From: Anoplopoma fimbria
Taxonomy: Eukaryota > Chordata > Actinopteri > Perciformes > Anoplopomatidae
Assembly (NCBI RefSeq): GCF_027596085.1
Contig: NC_072457.1
Coordinates: forward strand, 3,934,294 to 3,998,293
Length of the DNA: 64,000 nt
Direction: 5' to 3'
Part shown: in pieces, positions 23,321 to 34,600 of the stretch
Layout of the letters: each line of letters opens with the position of its first letter
Position numbering within the stretch: position 1 is the first letter of the stretch
The notes under the pieces: model-generated
Databases searched by the model: none
Told to the model about the DNA's origin: nothing
The model's input: the letters and a program-made list of their open reading frames with translations, nothing else
Position numbers and translations under genes: made by a program

Positions 23321-23763
23321 AGGGTTACAACAAACCAGAATATGTTTTATATTTGTAAAAAGTACAATATTTACCTCTAAGATGTGACATAAAATGGTAA
23401 TTCTCAAATACTTTGAATATATGCTTAAGTACAGTACTTGAATAAATGTATTTATGTACTATCCACCACTGAATTTAAGTTATTAATCATTGTTCTTTGA
23501 ATATGTGCTTAAGTACAGTACTTGAATAAATGTATTTATGTACTATCCACCACTGAATTTAAGTTATTAATCATTGTTCTTTGAATATGTGCTTATTACT
23601 CTGCATAAATGTATTTAGTACTATCCACATGTAAAAAGTACTTGTTTGAATATGTGCTTAAGTACAGTACTTGAATAAATGTATTTATGTACTATCCACC
23701 ACTGAATTTAAGTTATTAATCATTGTTCTTTGAATATGTGCCTACTTGAATAAATGTATTTAT

Positions 23764-23899
23764 GTACTATCCACCACTGAATTTAAGTTATTAATCATTG
23801 TGTGTGTTTTGATATAGCTTAAACACACACACAGAGAGAGAGGGAGGGAGGCTGAGCTAGATTGACAGCTCCACCCAGCCTATGACACGCCGTGACGTC
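23764..23899 (+). repeat. Copy of the xpo1 promoter-proximal segment
   Basis: About 135 bp, from 'gtactatccaccactgaatt' through 'cacacacacagagagagagg' 'gagggaggctgagctagatt' to 'cgtgacgtc', repeats 24631-24766 with very few differences. The copy stops inside the CRE, reading TGACGTCT, and joins Tc1-like sequence. Confidence 0.85.
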
Positions 23900-24759
23900 T
23901 GCATCCAAACTATGAAGGAACACATATGGAATTATGTGGTAAACAAACAAATGCTCAACAAACCAGAATATGTTTTATATAAAAAGTTTTTATTCTATTT
24001 TTTATTTTGTTGTAATATGTGTTAAGTACAGTACTGTAAATGTATTTATTGTCTTCTCATTCAATGTTTTTCTTTGTAGATTAATATTGAAGACATGCAA
24101 ACTGAAGGAACACATATGGAATTATGTGGTAAACAAACAAATGCTCAACAAACCAGAATATGTTTTATATTTGTAAAAAGTTCAATATTTACCTCTAAGA
24201 TGTCACATAAAATGGTAATTCTAAATACTTTGAATATATGCTTTATGGAGCTAAGATGTCACATAAAATGGTAAAATACTTTGAATATGTGCAAGTACAG
24301 TACTTGAATAAATGTACTTACAGTACCAGTCAAAAGTTTGGACACACCTTCTCACTCAATGGTTTTTCTTTATTTTATTTATACATTGTAGATTAATATT
24401 GAAGACATCCAAACAAGGAACACATATGGAATTATGTGGTAAACAAACAAATGCTCAACAAACCAGAAGATGTGCTTAAGTACAGTACTTGAATAAATGT
24501 ATTTATGTACATCCACCACTGAATTTAATTATAATCATTGTTATTTGAATATATGCTTAAGTACAGTACTTGAATAAATGTATTTATGTACTATCCACCA
24601 CTGAATTTAAGTTATTAATCATTGTATTTTGTACTATCCACCACTGAATTTAAGTTATTAATCATTGTGTGTGTTTTGATATAGCTTAAACACACACACA
24701 GAGAGAGAGGGAGGGAGGCTGAGCTAGATTGACAGCTCCACCCAGCCTATGACCCGCCG

Positions 24760-24804
24760 TGACGTCAGCGCCAGCACAGACCAATCAGCGCGCAGAGTGG
24801 GCGG
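24760..24804 (+). promoter_or_regulatory. xpo1: xpo1 promoter: CRE, CCAAT and GC box
   Basis: Within 45 bp are a perfect palindromic CRE TGACGTCA (24760-24767), CCAAT (24781-24785) and GGGCGG (24799-24804). A CpG-rich stretch (cgcggcgcgcc) follows, with no TATA box. This is the usual layout of a housekeeping promoter and lies at the start of the GC-rich xpo1 leader. The start site is inferred, not seen. Confidence 0.7.
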
Positions 24805-24829
24805 GTACATAGTCCAAATTTTACGCGGC

Positions 24830-25443
24830 GCGCCACGGGCCGAAACACCGAGAATGAATATCCCGGTCTCAACCGGTTTCAACCGGTCCGCGGTTGGAAG
24901 CATGAGCTTAGAGGAAGAGCACACTTGCACGCATTAAACCCACCTCTGCTCTCCAACAGTGTGTTGCTGACAGAGCCCGATAATAAGCACCAGACTCTCC
25001 AGATTATGACCCGGAACTCCGCTCAGAACTGGCTTCTCCGTCGATCCGAGCTGTTAGCTTAGCTTAGCCAGCAGACGCGAATCAGCATTGACTTCTCCAT
25101 TAGCATGCTAGGTTGCTATTAGCCTAATGCTAACCGGGTGTGTAAATCACTGAAAAAGAAAGATATGAGTAAACCGGCTGAGGACAGGAAACAATAAGCT
25201 GTTATTGATCTGTGGAAGGCTGAGAATCGATAAGTATCCAACGTGGCTGTTTTTAAAAAACGAGCTAAAGTGAGAGCTAGCTTTAGCGTTAGCATTAGCT
25301 TCTGGTTGTTGCTATCGAAGGTTAGCAGGCTAAACGTGTGCCATGAGATAACGTGACTCCAGAGGCAGATTATACATATAAATACAAACAAACACAAGTC
25401 CACACCGGTTAACCAGCCCCTTCGAGAGGACGGGACTCAACCA
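24830..25443 (+). other. xpo1: Probable non-coding first exon of xpo1
   Basis: GC- and CpG-richer sequence follows the promoter cluster, and a good splice donor (ccag|gtaagc) lies after 25443. Human XPO1 also has a non-coding first exon. The next exon at 27361 carries only seven bases before the ATG, so an upstream leader exon is required. The exon limits are approximate, and other donors are possible. Confidence 0.45.
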
Positions 25444-25944
25444 GGTAAGCTAACCCGGGTCAAGGAGCCGGACTTACCCCCAAACGCGGGCTAACGTTAG
25501 CATCTGCTAGCATCTCGTCAGCTAGCATCCAAGCAGTGTGTGTTTTTTATGAATGGAGGCTGAACTTCACACTCTCATCCCACGTTGTGTGTTTTAAGTG
25601 TGTTGTTGTTGTTTAGTGTGAGTCTTTAATGGAGTCTTGTGAGTCTGGGGTTGTAGTGGACGCGGCTCCACGCACTCGGGTCGTCCAGCAGGGGGCGTGG
25701 TTTCATCTTTTTTATTTTATCAATGGGTGTCATAATTGGACCACGAGGGCTGAGTGAGGCTTCAGGGTGACACATTTTTTTTGGGGTGAACAGGAATAAC
25801 TTGTTTCTGACTAACTAGCTTGAAGTGAAGTGACGTCACAACAATGTTTTTTAAATTAAAAAAAACTAAATACACATTTTTTTTAATTTTTTTTTATTCA
25901 TTGCAGTAGTAGGAGAAGTGTTAATCTTTTATCTCAGTAAAAAG

Positions 25945-26640
25945 GGATTAATACCACCTAACAAGTGGCCTAAAAGTCCTGCATTTAAAATAGTACTAGA
26001 GTGAATGTAAAGCATCAAAACTAATTTTTCAAATATTAATGAATATGTTAAATGCAGTGGTGGAATAATTGTTGTAATACCACCCAACAAGTGGCCTAAT
26101 TTTTCAAATATTAATGAATACCACCTAACAAGTGGCCTAAAAGCATTTAAAATAGCATTACATTACATTACAGTCATTTAGCAGACGCTTTTATCCAAAG
26201 CGACTTACAGGAAGTGTATTCAAGAGAACTACTAGTCACTAAGTGAATGTAAAGCATCAAAACTAATTTTTCAAATATTAATGAATATGTTAAATGCAGT
26301 GGTGAAATAATTGTTGTAATACCACCTAACAAGTGGCCTAAAAGTCCTGCATTTAAAATAGTACTAGAGTGTATGTAAAGCATCAAAACTAATTTTTCAA
26401 ATATTAATGCAAATTTCCCCGCTGCGGGACTAATAAAGGATTATCTACTGAATATGTTAAATGCAGTGGTGGAATAATTGTTGTAATACCACCTAACAAG
26501 TGGCCTAAAAGTCCTGCATTTAAAATATCACTAAAGTGAATGTAAAGCATCAAAACTAATTTTTCAAATATTAATGAATACCACCTAACAAGTGGCCTAA
26601 AAGTCCTGCATTTAAAATAGTACAAGCATCAAAATGTACT
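25945..26640. repeat. Second patchwork array in xpo1 intron 1
   Basis: The pieces 'accacctaacaagtggccta', 'aaagtcctgcatttaaaata', 'gtaaagcatcaaaactaatt', 'tttcaaatattaatgaata' and 'aaatgcagtggtggaataat' recur. Six 'aagtggccta' sites are spaced 38 to about 204 bp apart. Two foreign fragments are embedded: a piece of the short element at 26155-26244, and a piece of the 'ttattagtccc' repeat, inverted, at 26406-26449. Confidence 0.85.
26155..26244. mobile_element. Short interspersed element fragment
   Basis: 'cattacattacagtcattta' 'gcagacgcttttatccaaag' 'cgacttacaggaagtgtatt' then 'caagagaactactagtcact'. Compared with the copies at 16999-17200 and 56560-56842 it lacks the distal part and sits inside the patchwork array. 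Confidence 0.7.
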
Positions 26641-26904
26641 TATATTAATACATTTATGTAAGCAGCATTTCAATGTTACGGTATTTTGAACTACTCACAA
26701 TACTCTGATGTAGTTAGTTAGATTTATAAGAGAGCAATAATATCTTTTAAACTGATAGTGTTTTTTTTGCAGTTACATTTTGACCTATTAAAAGTCAGTT
26801 ATAACTACAGCTGTCAGATAAATGCAGTAGAGTAGACGTGTAAGGTAGCATTAAGTGGAAATGCTGAAGTACAAGTACCTCAAATGTGCTGGAGCAAATG
26901 TACT

Positions 26905-27135
26905 TGGTTTCAAGTTATTTATTATCATATGCAAAACAAGTACAGAATGACTGACAATCGTAGATCCATCAATGTTCATTAAACATGTCTAAAAATATAA
27001 TCACGTCAAGTAAAAAATGAGAATCTAAGACATGCATAGGTGGAATATAGGAATAAAAATATAACATGTAAAATAAAGTTGTTTGTGGCAGACAGGTGTA
27101 CAGTAATTTCCAAATAGATAAACAGCAATGTTATG
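26905..27135. repeat. Interspersed repeat copy in xpo1 intron 1
   Basis: A diverged copy of the repeat at 11210-11470, sharing 'tttcaagtt', 'gagaatctaagacat' and 'aacagcaatg' in the same order and orientation. Confidence 0.6.
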
Positions 27136-27172
27136 TATGAAAATATATGAAATGAGAAGTAATGAATATAAA

Positions 27173-27236
<64 letters not shown>
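27173..27236. repeat. (TG)n(TA)n(CA)n self-complementary microsatellite
   Basis: A TG tract (about 13 bp), then a TA tract (about 34 bp) and a CA tract (about 18 bp). The outer arms are complementary, so the whole can fold as a hairpin or cruciform. Confidence 0.95.
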
Positions 27237-27237
<1 letters not shown>

Positions 27238-27367
27238 CGCAGATGTGTGTGTATAAAGGAGTGTACATTTTGTGTTTGTTAGTTTCAGTCATACCTTTGT
27301 AACTATAACCAGGTGCTGCTGTCGTCAAAGTCTAAATCATTTCTCCTCCTCTCCCACCAGAAGCTCT

Positions 27368-28519
27368 ATGCCAGCAGAAATGACGATGTTGGCCGACCAC
27401 CCAGCCAGGCAGCTGCTGGACTTCAGTCAGAAACTGGACATCAACCTGCTGGACAATGTCGTCAACTCCATGTACCACGACATTGGATCCCAGGTGAGGA
27501 CAAGCTCATATTCAGTGGGCATCTGGGATTCACACCTAGTCAATGCAAACCTTTGACATTTAATTATAAACGTGAATAAGTGTAACAATGCAGCTATCGG
27601 AGGAGGTCATGAAGGGAAATATACCTGAAGTCAATCTTTTAGATTCATGGCTTATTAACGTTTGCTGTGCTTGCTCTCTTGTAGCAACGAGTGGCCCAGG
27701 AAGTTCTCACCAACCTGAAGGACCACCCAGACGCCTGGACGAGGGTCGACACCATCCTGGAGTTCTCTCAGAACATGAAAACTAAAGTACGTAACTGACG
27801 TGTGATGACATTGAAGCAGAAAAAGCTGCGATCTTGCATCAGCTGCTTGTTGACAGTCTCTCAGGGTGAATGTAATAAAGTGAGCTGATGTGTATCAGTT
27901 TATCCAGAGCGGGCCAAGGCTTTCAGGCCAGTGAGGTTTGAGAATGAACTCTGCTTTGGCTCTGCTGTAGTTACTGGGTTTACTCCAGCTAACGAAAGCT
28001 CACTGTGTTTAAATCTGTGGATATTATCTAAAAAAATATTTCCATTCTTGCTACATCTTTGTTTTGAGGCATCAGTGCGATCAAACTGTTGATTTTCTAT
28101 TGATGTTTTCAGCATCTCTTGTTGTTGCTGTTGTCTTCATTTGGTCACTTTAGATGGCTTACAATTCTTGTTACTATTCACACGTCTTCATTTTTAGTAC
28201 CACAGTTGCTGCTGCCTGCAGATAGATTTGCTTTCAGTCGATTGATATACGGTTTCTTCACTATGTTGTAACGAGAGATATCACATCTGTTAAGTTAATT
28301 GCAAACATTCACAAACAGTCATGTCTATTTATTTTATTTTACATTTTTGTATAAAGATGGTGACAAGTCAAAAAACAGACTATTTATGGCGTACACAGTG
28401 TCCTTTCTACTAGTATCTGCGTGCACAAACATGCTTGCAAATGATTTTCATTTGGTGATCCTTAAAGTCCCAGATCCTTTGTCAACCTGTTCACCCTCAC
28501 CATGTGCCAGCTCAAACAG

Positions 28520-28601
<82 letters not shown>

Positions 28602-31600
28602 AAAGCATAGAAAAAAGTACACATGAATCTCCTCTGCAGGCTACACTCTGTGTCAGAAGTCCTCCGGGACAATGATCTGACTCAATTTGAGCTTTGCTAC
28701 AGTGAATCCAGTCTGTTTCTGTGAGACGTTGTCCCTCTGCTGGGATTAATGTTGGAGACGCCGGGACACAGTCTGAATAAAGGAGCCCTGGGGAGTGTTT
28801 TTTCTTCTTAAAAACAAACAAAAGTTGTGTTTGTATTTGGTGTTACTTGCTAAAACGCATTGTGTGTATCCTTGAGGTCAGACCAAAAGCTGTATTGTTT
28901 GCATCTTGTTCTTCCCTGTCTTTGTCAATGCATTACCGCCACCTGTAGATCAGTGGAATCATGGGAAACCATTGACAGATTCACACAATGCACAAGTCAA
29001 TGAATTCAGTATCTAAAATTAAAGCTGTAATTGGTTTCAAAATATCTTAAATTTATCTTTCAAATTTCTCAAAAAGGCTAAGGCATCGGGAGTAGGATTT
29101 TTAAAAAACTTTATTTCTCCCATTACAATTTTTAAAATCTCAAAATAATTGGTAACATGTATTTTAAAAAAATATTTACAGAATGTCTCTTGCATTAACG
29201 GAATGCAAATCAGGAAAGTCAACATGGGAAAGTGCAAGTTTAATGAAAAAGGTCTCTTGGTGCCAGGCAATGTATACGAGATACCGTGTATTTTGTGCAG
29301 GAAGTGTTTCAAATCTTGAACAATGGATCTAGGCAGTGGAATCCCACATGTAGAGTGAGAAACAGTTATGTCTTGGTTATTGTTGTTTAAAATGTCTCAA
29401 ATCTACTTTAACTTAAGCTGTAGGAACCCTGCTACAATCTGAGTCATAATCCATTTGCAATGGCTAAATCATTGTTATCCTGATTGTTGTTAATTAGCTC
29501 TTGATGTAAAGAGTACGTCTCTAATTTGTCTCACTCTTTCTCTCAGTATTATGCACTGCAGATTCTAGAGACAGTCATCAAAACCCGATGGAAGATTCTC
29601 CCCAGAAATCAGTGTGAAGGTCAGTTTAATTACATTAAATGAAAACATTATTACGAGGTTTATAAAAAGTTTTTGAGTTTTCCATTAAAATGTCTTCGAT
29701 GTATTTCCAGGCATCAAGAAGTATGTTGTTGGGTTGATCATCAAGACGTCTTCTGATCCTGCAAACATGGAGGTGAGGTTTCACTAATGTAAGATACAGT
29801 CATTTGTAAATGAACGTTTGTGGTGCTTTTTGCTGATGTCACTGTTTGATGTTCATTTGCAGAAAGAGGGAGTTTACATTTCAAAACTCAACATGATCCT
29901 CGTACAGGTAAATACACATTTGTTTGATATAACAGTAAAAGAACGATGACTGACGTGATGAGACGAGGCTGCTGACACAGAGCTGCTCTTCTTCTCTGTT
30001 CTGGTTTAGATCCTGAAGCAGGAGTGGCCCAAACACTGGCCCACCTTCATCAGCGATATCGTGGGCGCGAGTCGGACCAGCGAGAGCCTCTGTCAGAACA
30101 ACATGATCATCCTCAAGCTGCTCAGCGAGGAGGTCTTTGACTTCTCCAGTGGCCAGATGACCCAGGTGAAGGCCAAGCACCTCAAAGACAGGTATGATGA
30201 GACGATGTGCTCTCATGTGAAGAGAAGAGTTGGTGGTGGGGGTGTGTGTGTGTTAGCACTCCCGAAAGTGTTGACATTTTTAGCATAAATCAATTCAAAT
30301 TAAATTCCTTACTGTGGCACAGTTGAAATGAGCAGATTTTGTTAATCTTGTTAATTTCATTTGTTCACACTTCATGTTTAAATCGTCGTTTCTACTTGAA
30401 CCAAAATGTACAACTCTATGCTGATGTGGGTGCTCACACTTAAATGTGTTTTCCAAGAAATTTTCATTCAAACAAGACGGTTGCATTATCAAACATGTTG
30501 GCAAAGTACAAAAAAGCTGCGTTGCTTTGTGAAATTCTACTCTGAGTTTTAGGACTATATGGTCTGATTTGCAGAAGAGTTCTGTTTTGTTTGAGCGCAC
30601 AGTCTGAAGTCAAGTCTACTATTTTAGCCAACACTAGGAAAATTACTCCAATAATGTTAAACAAGCTCATTACAGTTTATAACAGATTATTTGAAAGCAG
30701 CCAGCTGCGTAATCAAATTGCAGACCTGCTCAAACTGACATAAATTTCTTATATGCCAGAAATCATTGCCAATGTTGAGCGTTTGATCAGGTGTTGCATC
30801 ATCAAACTGAGCGTCAAACTGAAGCTGACTTTGGGGAAAATTGGTCAGATTCAAACATTTGTTGTGTGCAATCAATTCAGGGTTAAACACAGTGCAGGGT
30901 TCCCATGCGGAAAACAAGTGAGCAATTTTCCAGTCATTGTAAACACACGGAAAATGAGGTAAAAAATGTCCTGATGTTATCCAGGAAAATTGTGTGTTTA
31001 TCAGAGCTCCCCAAAACAGATAATATTACCATCTGAAAGGGCTGAGTGATGTTCAGGATCATATTAACCTTCAAATGGTTTATGGAAGAGGTTATTTTGA
31101 GTTCACTGTTATCGGTTATGGTTTGGAAACGCTGTGAACACACTTATGTCACATCATGTCATATGCGGGTTGAATTACTTTACAAAATGTGGCTTTCTTC
31201 CCAACTTGTTTTAAACGGGTGGATAATGTTAAATTGGTTATTGGTGCGTTCGTTAGGGCTGCACAATTAATCAACGCTCTCTTTTTCTTTCAGCATGTGC
31301 AACGAGTTCTCCCAAATATTCCAGCTGTGCCAGTTTGTGATGGTAAGACGAGGTTGACTCCTGACCAAACAGTTCTCAGCATCCAATGTGTTTATAAATA
31401 CCACAATCTATTCTCACGCGCACCTTCTTCTTCTTTTTTTTCTTCTTCTTCTGTGTAGGAAAACTCCCAGAATGCCCCACTGGTCCACGCCACGCTGGAG
31501 ACCCTCCTCCGCTTCCTGAATTGGATCCCTTTAGGTTACATCTTTGAGACCAAGCTCATCAGCACGCTGGTCTACAAGGTAAACAAGCTGGTAGTCAACC

Positions 31601-34600
31601 AGTGAATCAAAAACTTTAGGTGAAGCATTTGTATCGTTTTCTAAAATCAGAGTGATGTAAATCTGTCTGTGATGTAGCTCATAAATACGTAAAAAACACA
31701 GTACACATACAAAATTTATGAACGAAAGATATGGCGGTGTGAGAAGTAGAAAAGTGCAAATAAATATAGGTGTTGGTGTTCAAAGTTTCTGTGTGCTTAG
31801 GTCTGCTCTAAATTAAGTGTGCCAGACAATTCAAACATAAAATGATAAATCTAAATAAAGTTTTTTCTACTTCTTAAAAGGAGTAGATCTGATTAAACAG
31901 ATGTGTCTTTCTTTATTATTATTTAAAAAATAAGGTTCAAAGTAACATTTCAAATATACTGTTGGTCATTATCAGTCTTTTCCTAAAAACATATTTATGG
32001 TTTGCTTCACATCTAATGAGAACTTTCTCTGACAAAGAGGAACAGTCACCTTTTGTTTACACCTGGTTGCCTCAGCAACGGGAGCATTCGCACATTCTAC
32101 AGAACAGCGAAAGCCCAAAAATCCTTATTTATGTAAATTAATGACAGAGCCTAAATGATTAGTCACTTACTGGCTTAAATGGATTGATGTGATTTGTTTT
32201 TGATAATTGATAAGACATTTGAGTAATTTATGAAGCAAAAAACATGAATCTCCTCTGCAGGCTACACTCTGTGTCAGAAGTCCTCCGGGACGATGATCTG
32301 ACTCAATTTGAGCTTTGCTACAGTGAATCCAGTCTGTTTCTGTGAGACGTTGTCCCTCTGCTGGGATTAATGTTGGAGACGCTGGGACACAATCTGAATT
32401 TGTTCTCTTTGGTAGCAGCTCTGATTTAGTCTTATTAGTCACTTATGCCCACCGCTATCAGAGTGTTATCAGCAGTCAGGGATGTTAACGCTAAATTCTA
32501 AATCTGCCACTTTTCATGTTTTCTCAGTACTGACTCACAAATCTTTCACCAGACAGATAACCTGACAGTTCAGCTCTGACTAAACTTGTTTTATTTGCGT
32601 GTTTCAGTTCTTGAACGTCCCCATGTTTCGCAACGTGACGCTGAAATGTTTGACGGAGATCGCCGGAGTGAGCGTCAACCAGTACGAGGAGCAGTTTGTC
32701 AACCTGTTTACCCTCACCATGTGCCAGCTCAAACAGGTACACACACGCCCACAAACAAACAAACTCACACACTGACAGCATAGGAGAAAGTACACATGAT
32801 GCAGGCTACACTCTGTGTCAGAAGTCCTCCGGGACGATGATCTGACTCAATTTGAGCTTTGCTACAGTGAATCCAGTCTGTTTCTGTGAGACGTTGTCCC
32901 TCTGCTGGGATTAATGTTGGAGACACTGGGACACAATCTTATTAAAAACAAACAAAAGTTGTGTTTGTTTTCGGTGTTACTTGCTAAAATGTATTGTGTG
33001 TATCCTTGAGGTCAAACAAAAAGCTGTATTGTTTGCATCTTGTTCTTCCCGTTGCATTACAGCCACCTGTAGATCAGTGGACTCATGGGAAACCATCGAC
33101 AGATTCACACAATGCAAACTCTTGTGCATGCACGAGACAAACATAGGGACCCCCTTATTTATTTGTCTTAAGCACAACAATTTCAGTGAACAAACTAATT
33201 AGTTGCAGCTGACGACACAGCCGAAAGCTGCAGGGGAATATTACAAAAACACGAGTGGAACTCTTTGTGTAGTTCGTTAGTGTTTTGTTTTGGTTTGTTC
33301 AGAGACTCTTTGAGCTTCCTCAGAGGGAAAGTTACACACTTAAATGCAGCTTACTGTTTAAACTCATTCACACCTGACACAGGTGTGGTTACTGACACAC
33401 CTACAGAGAGTATGCTTTTACAGCCTGTCTCTTTGTTAACTAATGCATTTCTGAATGTTCTACACTGTGTGTAAAATCATTTAACGCCCATGCACGTTTG
33501 ATCTGGCCGACAAAAGCAAACTATTTATGTAGCACTTTACAAAGTTAAAGAGTGCTTTACAGGGAATAATATGAAAGAGTGAATGAAAAAAAGACAAAAA
33601 CAATGAGATAAAGTCCACAAATGCTCGATATAAAGTGATAAAATCAAGAAACACTAGATGATTTCTACATATTTGAGCTGATTTCGTTCCTCTGAGACTC
33701 TCTTCAGTATAATTATACTTCTGTTGTTTCAGATCAGATCAGCACCAGTTGGCACAAAATAACAAATATCAAACATTTAAACTATCTTAAAGATCACTTT
33801 GTCGTTCTGTAAACAAATCATTCACTCCAAATGGTCCCAGTGTGTTAAACATCAGCATGAGTACACACACGCACACGCACACACACACACTCACACACAC
33901 ACGCACACGCACACACACACACTCACACTCCTCAGCAGGTGGATGTAAACGGCTCCACCTGCCTGCAGCTGCCGTCATTGTGACGATGAAAAAGTGAAAT
34001 AATCTCGTTGGAGAGATTTAATCATAGGTGATGTTTTCAGTGGAGGAGTGAGTGATGCTGTCGGGTCTAAAAGGTCATGTTCCCTGATAACGGGAGTTAT
34101 CAATGAAGAGTCATCGGGTTCCGTAATATCTAGTTCGGTGGCTTTTTCATATGCGTGCGTGTTCGTGATCCTTCAGATGTCTTGTGGTCACAGGTCGTAG
34201 ATGTCAAAGATTTTCTCCTCTCCTCTTGATATTTTTGAGTCAAATTTGAATAGTGTAAGGGGACCAGAAAAGGTAGATTATTTCACAAGAAAAACTCAGA
34301 AAGTTTTTTTTTTTGTAGTAGAACAAAGCTTTTCTTTGTTTTTATGCCATTAATTTGACTTCAAACCCCTTTAAAAGATCCAAGCCTCTAAGTTTGACGA
34401 CACTGATCTTGAGGATTTGTTAAAATAAATAAATATACATCACGTGCAAAACTGCTGTAAAGGAGCTTAATTTGTTTTTTCACTTTAAAAACTTTTTTTT
34501 CAGCTTTATCTATATGGTTTATAGATGATTTAATAAAATAAATAGAAAAAATCACTTCAACACAAGGCATTAATTGTAATAGTTCGCAAAACAGAGGAAC

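Larger units (their letters stand above)
22860..24640. repeat. Patchwork array of shuffled repeat fragments
   Basis: About 1.8 kb is assembled from recurring pieces in changing order and with internal deletions. One is a Tc1-like end (cagtaccagtcaaaagtttg, at about 22976 and 24322). Another is its continuation (tatgaaggaacacatatgga, acaaacaaatgctcaacaaa; at least four times). A third is 'gtgcttaagtacagtacttg', and a fourth is 'ccaccactgaatttaagtta' followed by 'ttaatcattgt'. Copies are nearly identical where they match, which suggests recent or ongoing local copying, or an assembly problem. There is no coding content. Confidence 0.85.

Noticed and set aside
28478..28519. An additional functional xpo1 exon in intron 3
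   Set aside because: It repeats only the last 42 bp of exon 10 and has no suitable acceptor. The neighbouring exons (ending 27786 and starting 29547) already join in phase and match the human protein.
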